Of a stretch of 64,000 nucleotides of DNA, positions 43,646 to 52,340 are shown piece by piece. Numbering within the stretch: the first letter of the stretch is position 1; the number at the start of each line of letters is the position of its first letter. Below the pieces are notes generated by a model. That model did no database searches. It had not been told where the DNA came from and saw nothing but the letters and a program-made list of their open reading frames with translations. This stretch comes from Terrimicrobium sacchariphilum (GTDB lineage: Bacteria > Verrucomicrobiota > Verrucomicrobiia > Chthoniobacterales > Terrimicrobiaceae): positions 682,001-746,000 of the forward strand of contig NZ_BDCO01000002.1 in assembly GCF_001613545.1 (NCBI RefSeq), in the 5' to 3' direction. The position numbers and the translations under genes are program-made.

Positions 43646-44284
43646 CTAGGGTTCCCAATAGGTCGGACGGTTGCTCAGGTTCTCGCCGCTGGCCTCGACA
43701 TGGCCGTCTGCGAAAAGAAAATTCGAGAATACTCCATGAGCGTGATGGGCAAACTCTGGCATCCACGGCGTCTTTCCTGTTCCTGAAGCGGATATGCTGG
43801 CGATCGGCCATTCACAATAAACATGCACCTCGTAAAGCAGGATCTTTTTGGAGGGATTATTGACTTGGGCCATCTTCAGGCCACCAGTTTCTGGAGCTTT
43901 CAATAACTCGCTGTTACCGCGATAGCTGAAGGAACCCGGGGCTTCGGTGTGATTCGGGCAGTGCATGATGGTATGCGCCGCCAGGGAGGCCCGATCCGAT
44001 CCCTGCTGCCAGTTCACGTAAGGAGCGACCTGGCTCCAGAACGAGGAGCTTACATTGCCGTCGACACCAATGTCATGAGTGGGCAGGCGGCCATCATTGT
44101 CAGCCGCATAGAGACCGAAACCGACTCCGGCCTGCTTGAGGTTATTCGCACAGGCAGCGGCCCGTGCATTGTCCCTGACCTTGAAAGCAACAGGAATGAT
44201 CAGAATGGAAAGCGCGCCAATAATGCCGAGAGTCACGAGCAACTCGATCAGCGTAAAGGCCGATGACCTGGGGGAGGCACCCAT
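43646..44284 (-). CDS. type II secretion-type pseudopilin with C-terminal ADGHV box
   Basis: A 212-residue protein. The prepilin N-terminus is SSA-FTLIELLVTLGIIGALSIL with Glu5 and Ala before the cleavage site. ACANNLKQAGVGFGLYAADNDGRLP follows, and the C-terminus has HHAHGVFSNFLFADGHVEA, the box common in the abundant Planctomycetes/Verrucomicrobia G-type pseudopilins. It is embedded in a catabolic operon, 12 nt after an upstream secreted-protein gene and 1 nt before an esterase gene. It may form or join a pseudopilus that is made only when this glycan is used. Confidence 0.85.
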   Translation of the reverse strand: MGASPRSSAFTLIELLVTLGIIGALSILIIPVAFKVRDNARAAACANNLKQAGVGFGLYAADNDGRLPTHDIGVDGNVSSSFWSQVAPYVNWQQGSDRASLAAHTIMHCPNHTEAPGSFSYRGNSELLKAPETGGLKMAQVNNPSKKILLYEVHVYCEWPIASISASGTGKTPWMPEFAHHAHGVFSNFLFADGHVEASGENLSNRPTYWEP

Positions 44285-44296
44285 AAGGTGGAAATA

Positions 44297-44932
44297 TTAG
44301 TGATTTACTACGACGGAAATGAACGAGTCTGGAGAGGGGCCGCCTTGGGGATCTGTGCTCGTGAGCACCGCCCAATAGCCGCTGTCGCTCTGGATGTCCG
44401 TGCCCTCGGCGTGGCCGATGCGTAGATAGAACTCCTCCACTCCTGCTCCATCGATCTCCTTCTCACAGACAAATTTCGAAATGATTTTCGCGTCCGTCCT
44501 GGTGCCAAGGTTTTCGATCTCTTCGATCGGAGTCCAGGTTTGTCCATCCAGGCTAAAAGAAACGGCGACCTTGTCGTCACCTTCCCCGCTCTTCGCTCCG
44601 TCGAGGATGATCTGAGCCAGGCCCAGCGTGACCTTTTTGGCGCTGTACCCCGGCGGCAGAGCCACTTTCCAGATCACCCAGCTGTCGGTGGATCCGGCAT
44701 CGGTCATGCACAGGCGATTGCCGTAGAGCAGGCTTACGCCCATGGCATCCCAGGCCAGGGTGTCGGGAGCGGTCGGTTCCGCGGAATAGATGGCGAGGGG
44801 CTTGGTGGCTGTACCCGACGACAACTCATCGCTGGAAAACTTGAGCTCCCGATCCAGGGTCAGGCCGCCGGCATATGCGCCGGGCAGCCCCAGGATGGCG
44901 GCCATGCAAACTGTCTGAAAATATCTGGGCAT
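44297..44932 (-). CDS. secreted protein of unknown function
   Basis: A 211-residue protein with a signal peptide (MAAILGLPGAYAG). The mature part is beta-rich (WVIWKVALPPGYSAKKVTLGLAQIIL, KVAVSFSLDGQTWTPIEEIENL, EEFYLRIGHAEG), like a discoidin/F5-8 or galactose-binding jelly roll. No catalytic motif. It lies 4 nt after the GH39 gene and 12 nt before the pseudopilin gene in the same operon. A glycan-binding accessory role is likely but unproven. Confidence 0.65.
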   Translation of the reverse strand: MPRYFQTVCMAAILGLPGAYAGGLTLDRELKFSSDELSSGTATKPLAIYSAEPTAPDTLAWDAMGVSLLYGNRLCMTDAGSTDSWVIWKVALPPGYSAKKVTLGLAQIILDGAKSGEGDDKVAVSFSLDGQTWTPIEEIENLGTRTDAKIISKFVCEKEIDGAGVEEFYLRIGHAEGTDIQSDSGYWAVLTSTDPQGGPSPDSFISVVVNH

Positions 44933-44936
44933 ATCT

Positions 44937-46610
44937 TTATTTGGTTTCGAGGGGTTTCAAATCGATCGTGAGGAAAGCCACGCTGCATTTGGGAAGGAGG
45001 AGGGAATACTTATTGCCGCTCCCCGACAGGGATTTTTCCTCAACAGTCTGGAGACGGCTGCCTTTATCGACGTTTGCGGTCTTTTGGTAGATCGTCCAGG
45101 AGTTCGAGAGATTCTCACTGACCATCTGGGTCGAGACCTTGTCGGCCGCCATTCTCCCGCCGGGGCGGGATATCAGTTGGTCGAAATCCAGCTCCACCCG
45201 CAGGTCCTTCCCCAGATTTTCCGGGGGGCTCGTTTCCGGGATCTCAGCGGCATAGTTCCACAGCATGATCGTCAGCTTGTTCCTGTCGAGAGACGCGACG
45301 CCGTCGATCGCCTTGTTGGCGCTCGTCAAGGTGACACGTTCTCCAGACAACCGGGCTGCCATGTCCAGGATGTGAGCCGGGGTTTTGGGCCACGGCTGGC
45401 CGAAGACCTGAGGATTCACAAACAAGGAAGGCCAGCCCCACCCATTCGCCGCCAAGCCCGACGTGTTGGCGAGTTGCAGATCCGTAGTGACGAGGAAGAT
45501 CGCTTCGTCGATCTCCTGCTCAGCCATCAGCTTGAGAAACGCAGCGCTCCATGCCGAGGCGATATTCGTGGCGTTCACATATCCGCAGGGGTCATTCTGC
45601 GTGTGATAGCTCGCCCCCCACTCCGTGATTTGAAACGGAATTCCCGGGAACGTCGCATCTCTCACGGACTTTGCCGCCTTCAGCATTTTGACAAAGGACG
45701 GGAAATTCATCGGATACTCGCCATTCAGGGACGATACGTTTCCATAGTAATGCACCCCAATGAAGTCGACGCGCAGCTTGTCCTTTGCCGCGTCTTTCAG
45801 GAACCGGTCCAGCCATTTGAAATCGCCGTACTTTTGAGTGAAAGCCCAGGCCAGAGCTGGGCCGCCGATCACGACGCGCAAACCTGGATACTCCTTTTCA
45901 AACTGCTCCGCCGCTTTCACGACGTTGGTATAGGTTTCGTAGTAGAGGCCGTAGAGCGCGGCGCTTCCCGCAGGCGTCTTCTCCGGAGTCAGTCGGCGTG
46001 CGAAGACGCCGCCGATGTCCGGTTCGTTGCCGATCTCGAAACGGGCGTTGAGGAAACCTTGATCCAGGAGGATGTACTTATAAAGCGCCCGCCAGTAAGC
46101 CCTCAGTTTTTGCCAGTCTCCGTTGAAATAAACGACCTGCCCCTCCTGCTGACCCAGGACAGAGACTCGCTCCTCGACATCCTTCGCTGTCGCCTGAAGT
46201 TCGCCAGGTACGCTTTGTCCGAAAATGATATGCGGTACGGCGCCCAGCTCCTTGCAGGTATTAAGATTCTGGTCGAGCCTCTCTGTTCCACCAGTGATGC
46301 GAAAGGTTCCATCCGGCTCAAAGATGCCGGTGACGCCATCCACATTGATACAGCGTATCGTCTTGACCCCAAATCGCTTGAGTTCCGCCGTCGTTTCAGC
46401 ATTCGGATCGAACTCCCATCCGACGGCACCGGCAAGCTTCTTGAAGTGACTTAGCGAGTCATACTTTCCATTATACTCGCGGTCTTTCAAAATCGTGACC
46501 TGGACCGTTTTGCCCGCACCCTGAGGGGCTACCTCAGAGTGCGCAATGAAGCTCAGATTCATCATCGTCAAGAGAGCGCCCAGACAAAGGCTCCTGGCCA
46601 TTTTCTTCAT
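44937..46610 (-). CDS. GH39-like secreted glycoside hydrolase
   Basis: About 557 residues from the ATG at 46610 (a TTG at 46631 is possible). Signal peptide: MARSLCLGALLTMMNLSFIAHSE. A clan GH-A TIM barrel is visible: TIRCINVDG, FEIGNEPDIGG with the acid/base Glu near residue 196, DFIGVHYYGN, and PFQITEWGASYH with the nucleophile Glu near 330. A C-terminal beta-sandwich follows. GH39 enzymes include beta-xylosidases and alpha-L-iduronidases; I cannot say which. It follows the PEP-CTERM gene by about 22 nt in the operon. Confidence 0.75.
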   Translation of the reverse strand: MKKMARSLCLGALLTMMNLSFIAHSEVAPQGAGKTVQVTILKDREYNGKYDSLSHFKKLAGAVGWEFDPNAETTAELKRFGVKTIRCINVDGVTGIFEPDGTFRITGGTERLDQNLNTCKELGAVPHIIFGQSVPGELQATAKDVEERVSVLGQQEGQVVYFNGDWQKLRAYWRALYKYILLDQGFLNARFEIGNEPDIGGVFARRLTPEKTPAGSAALYGLYYETYTNVVKAAEQFEKEYPGLRVVIGGPALAWAFTQKYGDFKWLDRFLKDAAKDKLRVDFIGVHYYGNVSSLNGEYPMNFPSFVKMLKAAKSVRDATFPGIPFQITEWGASYHTQNDPCGYVNATNIASAWSAAFLKLMAEQEIDEAIFLVTTDLQLANTSGLAANGWGWPSLFVNPQVFGQPWPKTPAHILDMAARLSGERVTLTSANKAIDGVASLDRNKLTIMLWNYAAEIPETSPPENLGKDLRVELDFDQLISRPGGRMAADKVSTQMVSENLSNSWTIYQKTANVDKGSRLQTVEEKSLSGSGNKYSLLLPKCSVAFLTIDLKPLETK

Positions 46611-46632
46611 ATCGCGCCGGAAAATGATCAAC

Positions 46633-47370
46633 TCAAAGGCTCCGCTCGCACGAAGGACGCCGGAATCGACGACGCATGATGACTACGGAAAGGAGACTCA
46701 ATCCCAGCAATACGGAAGTCCCGGGTTCCGGCACGGCCGTCACATCGACCACGATGTTGTCGAATCTCGCATGACCGTTCAGCCCGACCTGCTGGAGAAC
46801 AAGCTGGTTGAAGGTATCATACTGCAGCCCGGGGCTGGTGCTGATGACGAGATCGCCGCCCTGATAGCCTCGCAAGGTCGTTCCATCCCAGGTCAGGGAA
46901 GCTCCCACCAGAGGCTGGCCTCCCGACTCTGAAGGCGCGTTGCCGCTCACCAGCAGCGATGTGTCCGCTCCCCCGGTGACGGTGAACAGTTCATATTTAT
47001 ATCCGGCAGCGGCCTGGCGAATGGTGTAGGCATATCCGTTTCCGCCATTGTCGAGCAGCTTGACTCCGAGCTGAAGAGTGAAGTCGTTCACACCCCATTC
47101 CCATCCGTAATCAAAATTGATCGTGAATGCGCTCACGATGGATGAGGAAAAGACAGTCTGGAGCTGGCTGTTTCCGCTGGTTGCCTCGGCCACATTGGAA
47201 CCGTTAAAGTCTATGACGCTCCAGCTTCCTGAAACCACATTCCAGCCATCGAGGGTTCCGCTTGAGAAGTCGTCATTAACGACGACTGCGGCCTGTGCTG
47301 CGCCAGAGAAGGCAAGGACGGTTCCGCTTACGAAGCAGGCGATGGTTTTTACATAAGTACGCGTTTTCAT
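46633..47370 (-). CDS. PEP-CTERM sorted protein with concanavalin-like domain
   Basis: A 245-residue protein with a signal peptide (IACFVSGTVLAFSGAAQAA). The body, NDDFSSGTLDGWNVVSGSWSV ... HARFDNIVVDVT, is the pattern of a LamG/concanavalin-like beta-sandwich. The C-terminus is a PEP-CTERM signal: VPEPGTSVLLGLSLLSVVIMRRRFRR. It begins 7 nt after the mannosidase stop. Probably anchored to, or released through, the outer surface after exosortase processing, perhaps as a glycan-binding component of this degradation set. Confidence 0.82.
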   Translation of the reverse strand: MKTRTYVKTIACFVSGTVLAFSGAAQAAVVVNDDFSSGTLDGWNVVSGSWSVIDFNGSNVAEATSGNSQLQTVFSSSIVSAFTINFDYGWEWGVNDFTLQLGVKLLDNGGNGYAYTIRQAAAGYKYELFTVTGGADTSLLVSGNAPSESGGQPLVGASLTWDGTTLRGYQGGDLVISTSPGLQYDTFNQLVLQQVGLNGHARFDNIVVDVTAVPEPGTSVLLGLSLLSVVIMRRRFRRPSCERSL

Positions 47371-47377
47371 ATAGTTA

Positions 47378-49954
47378 TTATTGGAGGGTATTTTGTTTGG
47401 AGGACTTTATGAAATCTGGCTTGTCTTTCGCCCGGACCAGCTCCCAGGCGGCTATCTCATGCGGCAGCATTTTCGTGAGTTCAAAATCCGCCCCGAAGCA
47501 CCGCCCCGTAATGCGGGAGATGGGTGCATCCGACAGATTTTGCAGCCTGATGATCACAGTGCTTCCGCTTCCCTTTGTGACTCCCAGGAGCCGGATGCAG
47601 GGCTGATCGAGGTGGAACATGGAGTCCCTCGCCGGGAGCTCGGCTTCAGCGCGGGCCGCAAATGCCGGCACTGTAAGGGAAACAAGCGGGGTCTGCAGCT
47701 CGTCGGACCATCGTGCCAGTGAGTCCACGGTTGGCGTCAGCATGGCGCGAAAGACGTGCTCCCCGAGATCGGCGCACGGCTGCCATGGGCGCTCATGCCG
47801 GGCATAGTGGACATCGCTCGCGTACCGCGAAGTGCGTGCGATGGTGGCTCGGAGTTCGTCTTTCGTGGTATCAAAGCCGTAGAGAACATCGCTGGCGAAA
47901 CCGATCCGGTTCTCGCCACTCCCGGCGCGCACCCACAGATTCCCGGAAACTTCCCCGCAAGCAGCACGAGCCACCTCGCCGCCCGGCACGGCATACTCTG
48001 CCCAGCCGTTGGCACCGGTCGCAGGCACGACCAGCTTCATGCGCACGCCGCGGTCGGCCAGGAGAGCCCGTCCGCTGATCTGAATGGCATCAGTCCTACC
48101 GTCGATCTGAATGGTGAGTTCGATCGTGGATCGGACATCCTTGCCCGCAAAACGAACCCACGTGGCAAACCGAAGAGGGCCGCTCTCCACCACCTCCGTC
48201 TCAACGATCGTCAGTCGCTCGATCTCTTTGGTGAGAAGCCAGGAGTCCTGCTCCTCATTCATCCCGCCCCATGCACCCCAGGTATCCTCGTAAAGACGGA
48301 TCTGCATTCCCCCCGGCAGCCAGGCATTTCCCTCCCGCGTGAAATGGACGGCATCTTCACCGACGACGGCATCGCAGCGGAAACGAGGGGCTGCGGGACT
48401 CATCTCCGGCGCTTCCACGTTCGCACCCGGATCGATACCCATCTGCAGCAGTGTCCAGCCAAGGGGAGGGACGTCCACCGGCACCACGACCCGGCGTCTC
48501 CACGGGATATGGCGGAAGGAATCATGCTCCTCAGCGATGATCTGATGCGGCAGGGCCTTTCCTTGCGCGGCGTCGACGACGACGAGGGGAATTTCCTCGG
48601 TCCTGCCCTCGTAGGGCCAGAGCGGTCGATGGTCGAGGGAAACCTCCACCTCGACCTGAGAGCGGATCGCCCAGGGGTGGGGGTTCCATACGATCACTGG
48701 CTGCGGCTGGGCATGATCGGGGGGAACAGTCCATGCTCCGCTCCTGGTGTCGATGCGCCTCGCGAGTTGAAGAAGCGCGGATGTCTCCTCATCCTGCGCC
48801 TTCGTCGCGGCAAAACCAAGCTGAGCGAGTTGATCAGCATAGGCTCGTTCAATGCTGCTCCCCGGCAGGATGTCATGAAAGGCGTTGAAAAGCACAGCGT
48901 CCCAGGCATCCTTCAACCCCGTGAATCCGTCCGATGCCTCATCCGGGAGCCCGCAAAATGTCGAGGCGCGTTCGGCCCGCATGAGCTGCGCCTCGGTACG
49001 GCGGTAGGCGTATTTAAAACGAGCTACAGAAGCACTGCAGCCACGCAGGCAGAAGTTTAGCTCCCCTTCCACCGTCGGGATGGAATCTTCACCTCGCCTG
49101 TCCAGTTCCGCTCTTAACTCTCCAAAAAAGCTGTGCAGGCCGGAATGCCTTACCTCCACCTCGGGATGTTGACTGATCCACTCACGTATCTCCCGCAAGT
49201 GCCGCCGGGATGGGCCGCCCCCGTGATTGCCCAATCCGTAGAACAGCGCCGCCGTCTCGGCACCCTCCTCCTCCGCCCGCTCCAGGCAGGCATCGAGCCG
49301 CTCCCCAATGCCGGCTCGCTCGCTCGCATACCAGCCATCATGAGGACGGTAAGCCAGGATGCGCGCTCCACTGCGGGACCTCCACCAAAAGGCCTGTGAA
49401 GGAAGAGGGAATATCGCGGCTTGGGGCCGGGTGAATGCAAAGTTCTCCATGCCAGCGGCCTTCAATATCTCGGGAAGACCGGCGGAATGCCCGAAAGAGT
49501 CCGCCGCCCACGCCGTCCTCACCTCGACTCCAAAGGTCCGTCGAAAGTACTCCTTGCCGCGAATAAACTGACGAAGCATGGCCTCGGTGGAGGGGAGATT
49601 CGTATCGGGTTGAATCCAGTTGCCGCCGACAACATCCCACCGCCCCTCCTGAATCAGCCCGGCGATATCTGCGAAGAGATCCGGGGCATGCTGCTCGATG
49701 TAGCTGTAGATCGCAGCCTCCCCGCGAATAAAACGAAACTCCGGAAATTCCCTCAACAGCCCAACCATCGCCCGGCAGGTTGCGATTCCTTCATTCATTC
49801 CCTCGCGCCGATCCCACAGCCAGACGGGATCGAGATGCGCGTTGCCGATGAGGTGCAGCGTCAGCTTCACCGGAGACGCATCTTCGCAATCCGTCGTCGC
49901 GAGAGAATCGCACGATGAAGACACGTCGTTGACGGCCAGGGGGGAGGACAACAT
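47378..49954 (-). CDS. alpha-mannosidase, GH38 family
   Basis: An 858-residue protein. The GH38 zinc-site motif is GNAHLDPVW near residue 37-45, and the nucleophile Asp is in AADSFGHSAGLPEIL near residue 152. GGNWIQPDTNLPS and FHDILPGSSIERAY are also typical of the family. The C-terminal half is the expected all-beta region. No signal peptide, so it acts on imported or intracellular mannosides. It is the first gene of an eight-gene operon; a 28-bp palindrome ends 18 bp before its start codon. Confidence 0.88.
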   Translation of the reverse strand: MLSSPLAVNDVSSSCDSLATTDCEDASPVKLTLHLIGNAHLDPVWLWDRREGMNEGIATCRAMVGLLREFPEFRFIRGEAAIYSYIEQHAPDLFADIAGLIQEGRWDVVGGNWIQPDTNLPSTEAMLRQFIRGKEYFRRTFGVEVRTAWAADSFGHSAGLPEILKAAGMENFAFTRPQAAIFPLPSQAFWWRSRSGARILAYRPHDGWYASERAGIGERLDACLERAEEEGAETAALFYGLGNHGGGPSRRHLREIREWISQHPEVEVRHSGLHSFFGELRAELDRRGEDSIPTVEGELNFCLRGCSASVARFKYAYRRTEAQLMRAERASTFCGLPDEASDGFTGLKDAWDAVLFNAFHDILPGSSIERAYADQLAQLGFAATKAQDEETSALLQLARRIDTRSGAWTVPPDHAQPQPVIVWNPHPWAIRSQVEVEVSLDHRPLWPYEGRTEEIPLVVVDAAQGKALPHQIIAEEHDSFRHIPWRRRVVVPVDVPPLGWTLLQMGIDPGANVEAPEMSPAAPRFRCDAVVGEDAVHFTREGNAWLPGGMQIRLYEDTWGAWGGMNEEQDSWLLTKEIERLTIVETEVVESGPLRFATWVRFAGKDVRSTIELTIQIDGRTDAIQISGRALLADRGVRMKLVVPATGANGWAEYAVPGGEVARAACGEVSGNLWVRAGSGENRIGFASDVLYGFDTTKDELRATIARTSRYASDVHYARHERPWQPCADLGEHVFRAMLTPTVDSLARWSDELQTPLVSLTVPAFAARAEAELPARDSMFHLDQPCIRLLGVTKGSGSTVIIRLQNLSDAPISRITGRCFGADFELTKMLPHEIAAWELVRAKDKPDFIKSSKQNTLQ

Positions 49955-49971
49955 GGAGCGAATGCTGATCT

Positions 49972-49999
49972 ATTTTGGTATTATTGTAAATACCAAAAT
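49972..49999. promoter_or_regulatory. 28-bp palindromic operator before the eight-gene operon
   Basis: The arms ATTTTGGTATT (49972-49982) and AATACCAAAAT (49989-49999) are perfectly complementary around a 6-bp centre. The site lies 17 bp before the mannosidase start and 215 bp before the divergent GntR/LacI-type regulator. It is the obvious binding site for that regulator, although a role as an RNA hairpin cannot be excluded. Confidence 0.7.
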
Positions 50000-50141
50000 C
50001 CAATTGAATGAAATTTCCTGCGGAACGCAAGGAATCGGCGGCCATCGTCTTCATCACACGCGATGCCAATGGATCACCATGGCATTCTTGCGATCTCTTC
50101 AGACTTCGGTTCCTCACGAAATCCCTCTTCTTGGTCTTTTT

Positions 50142-50155
50142 ATCATGACAATGAT
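50142..50155. promoter_or_regulatory. possible autoregulatory site of the GntR/LacI-type regulator
   Basis: ATCAT-gaca-ATGAT is a short inverted repeat 59 bp before the regulator start. It does not resemble the 28-bp palindrome, so a different binding protein or chance is possible. Confidence 0.3.
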
Positions 50156-50214
50156 GAGAAGCATTTATAGAGTTCCGACGATCCTGCGCTCATAGCCTCG
50201 CGTCCCACCACCTC

Positions 50215-51345
50215 ATGCCCTTCAACGATCAAAGTCTGCTGCCCGCCTACGCACGGGTGTCCAAAGAGCTGCAGTCGCGGCTTTCCCGGATGGCCGTCGG
50301 GGCTCGAATGCCATCGGAGAGAGAACTTTGCATCGAGATGGGCGTCAGCCGAGTGACCTTGCGCAAGGCCATGGAACCATTTCACCGGGGTGGCTTCCTG
50401 GAAACCCGCCGGGGCGGCGGCACCTGGCTCGCCAAGGAGGTCACCGCTCCGCGCAACGACGCGGAGACTCCGGCGAGGCTCATCGGACTCGTCGTTCCGT
50501 CTGTAGCCATCAGCCTGCCAGCCCGCATTGTCCAAGGCGCGGAAGCCCTGGCCGCAGAGCGGGATTTTCACGTGGCACTGGCCCATGACCACGGCGACAT
50601 GGACTACCAGATCAAGCAGCTCGCCCGCATGGTCGACGGCAATCTCGCAGGGATCGCGGTATTCCCCGATGTGGCAAATCTCGAGCGTCCGGTATTTCGG
50701 GACCTGATCAAGCGCATCAAGGCAAAGTCGATCCCTCTCGTCATGATCGATCGTTATCTGCCCGATATCGACACACCCAGCGTCCTTTCCGACAACGTCG
50801 CGGGGGCCTACGCGGCCACCGAGCACATGATTCTCAAGGGCCATCGCCGCCTGGCCCTCCTCTCCTTTGGCGAACGTTCCGGCGTGAGTGATTATGAGCG
50901 TCGCAAAGGATTCCTCAATGCCCTGCAGGATTATGGGATCAGGGCAAACCCCATTCATGAAGCCGCGCTAGGTGGAGTCAACCACGAGGAACTGGCCAGG
51001 AAGGTCGTCGGCGAATGGCTTGCAGCCGATGCCGCCCGAGGCGCGGTCCGCCCGCAGTTCGACGGGATATTCTGCATGCAGGATAACATGGCCTACGGAG
51101 CCTTCCTGGCGCTGCGAGAGGCGGGATTCTCCGTACCCAAGGACGTCGCCCTGGTGGGGTATGACAATCTTAACCGCGAGATTTTCCAGGCTGCCGGGCT
51201 GAATCTCACGAGCATCGATCAGCCGGCGGAAAAAATCGGTCGCCGGGCGGCAGCCCTCCTGATTGATCAGATCGAGGAACGCTCTGCAGCCCCCAAGCCC
51301 CGCCACATTTTGCTGCGACCGCAGTTGATCGTCCGGGACACCTGA
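50215..51345 (+). CDS. GntR-type DNA-binding / LacI-type sensor regulator
   Basis: A 376-residue hybrid repressor. Residues about 8-78 form a GntR winged helix (RMPSERELCIEMGVSRVTLRKAMEPFHRGGFLETRRGGGTWLA). From about residue 85 a LacI/periplasmic-binding-protein sensor follows (LIGLVVPSVAISLPARIVQGAEALA, VFPDVAN, DGIFCMQDNMAYGAFLALREAG, LVGYDNLNREIF). This is the architecture of the arabinose repressor AraR. It is divergent from the eight-gene mannosidase-rhamnosidase operon and probably represses it through the 28-bp palindrome until a sugar ligand binds. The ligand is unknown. Confidence 0.88.
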   Translation: MPFNDQSLLPAYARVSKELQSRLSRMAVGARMPSERELCIEMGVSRVTLRKAMEPFHRGGFLETRRGGGTWLAKEVTAPRNDAETPARLIGLVVPSVAISLPARIVQGAEALAAERDFHVALAHDHGDMDYQIKQLARMVDGNLAGIAVFPDVANLERPVFRDLIKRIKAKSIPLVMIDRYLPDIDTPSVLSDNVAGAYAATEHMILKGHRRLALLSFGERSGVSDYERRKGFLNALQDYGIRANPIHEAALGGVNHEELARKVVGEWLAADAARGAVRPQFDGIFCMQDNMAYGAFLALREAGFSVPKDVALVGYDNLNREIFQAAGLNLTSIDQPAEKIGRRAAALLIDQIEERSAAPKPRHILLRPQLIVRDT

Positions 51346-51397
51346 GCGCCTTTCCACTGTCCTCATACGAGTACGCCCACACCAGCCCGAATCCGAA

Positions 51398-52102
51398 GTG
51401 CAACATTTCTTCGACCGCATCCAGGAAAAATCCCGAGACTTCTCGAAGCCGACGGTACGTATCGTCGCCTTTGGCGACAGCGTCACACAAGGCGTGATGG
51501 AACAACATGTCCTCGACAGCTCCAGTGTCTATCACCGGCAGGTGCAGATGAAGCTGGAGGATATTTACCCGACCGCCAGCTTTTCAACCTTCAACGCGGG
51601 AGTCTCCGGTGACAATGTGACGAATGCTCTCAAGCGCCTGGAGCGGGATGTCTTGAGCCAGAGGCCCGACCTTGTCCTGATTGCCTTTGGACTAAACGAC
51701 TCCCTCAAGGGAGAACCGGGACTCGCCGAGTTTTCAGCAGGTTTGTCCGAGATGGTCCGCACCATTCGCAAGGAGACCGAGGCCGACATCATGCTATTGA
51801 CTCCTCCTTTCATGGCCCGGAAGCCGAGCTTCCGCATCCATCCGGACCATCTCGGCATGGCGGATGCGATCATCACAATCCAGAGCACAGGCGTGCTGGA
51901 GCGGTATGCAGATGTCATTCGCGCCATCGCCCGCGAGCACAACATTCCGCTGGCAGATATTCACAAGGAATGGGCGCGGTTGGCGGCCAGCGGGCTGGAC
52001 ACCGACGTGTGGCTCATCAATGGACTCAACCATCCCGATCACCGGGGGCATCGACTTGCCGCCCATCTGGTGTTTCATCACCTGCTCGCCTGCCGCCCCT
52101 GA
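51398..52102 (+). CDS. SGNH/GDSL hydrolase, cytoplasmic
   Basis: A 234-residue protein starting with GTG at 51398, 52 bp after the regulator. Block I is FGDSVTQG (Ser near residue 28), block II has GVSGDNV, block III is FGLNDS, and block V is LNHPDHRGH, so the full Ser-Gly-Asn-His set is present. No signal peptide is seen. Carbohydrate esterases of this type remove acetyl groups. It is probably co-transcribed with the regulator and processes acylated oligosaccharides after uptake. Confidence 0.82.
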   Translation: MQHFFDRIQEKSRDFSKPTVRIVAFGDSVTQGVMEQHVLDSSSVYHRQVQMKLEDIYPTASFSTFNAGVSGDNVTNALKRLERDVLSQRPDLVLIAFGLNDSLKGEPGLAEFSAGLSEMVRTIRKETEADIMLLTPPFMARKPSFRIHPDHLGMADAIITIQSTGVLERYADVIRAIAREHNIPLADIHKEWARLAASGLDTDVWLINGLNHPDHRGHRLAAHLVFHHLLACRP

Positions 52103-52340
52103 AGATCCGCACTATCCAGGCATGGGACGCTCGACGTGAGTCGCCTGGGCGAAGCTGGCCTCGATGGCAGTTTCATTTTACCTGGATAGGCGGCAATGCC
52201 ATGTTGAAAATCCGCGTCGGCCCGGCGGCTTTTTGTTTTTCGGAGCGACTGCGCTGCTTGGGGCGACAAGAGGGCGATGTCAAGGAAGGTCATCCCAGGA
52301 AGAACCTCCGTGCTACCTCCAGCGGAAATCGGCTTTTTGC
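52103..52340. other. intergenic region with inverted repeat and T-tract
   Basis: Between the convergent SGNH and GH28-like genes. CTATCCAGG (52112-52120) and CCTGGATAG (52181-52189) are a perfect 9-bp inverted repeat 60 bp apart. A GC-rich stretch followed by CTTTTTGTTTTT (about 52219-52240) could end transcription from the left, but the stem there is weak. Confidence 0.35.

Noticed and set aside
45084-46454. 456-codon open frame antisense to the GH39-like gene
   Set aside because: Composition of a shadow frame; the minus-strand gene has both catalytic glutamates.
47756-49060. 434-codon open frame antisense to the GH38 gene
   Set aside because: Arg/His/Pro-rich without a fold signature; it lies wholly inside a well-supported mannosidase.
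49972-49999. 28-bp palindrome considered as an intrinsic terminator
   Set aside because: It is AT-rich, lies upstream of divergent genes just before a start codon and has no GC-rich stem; an operator fits better.
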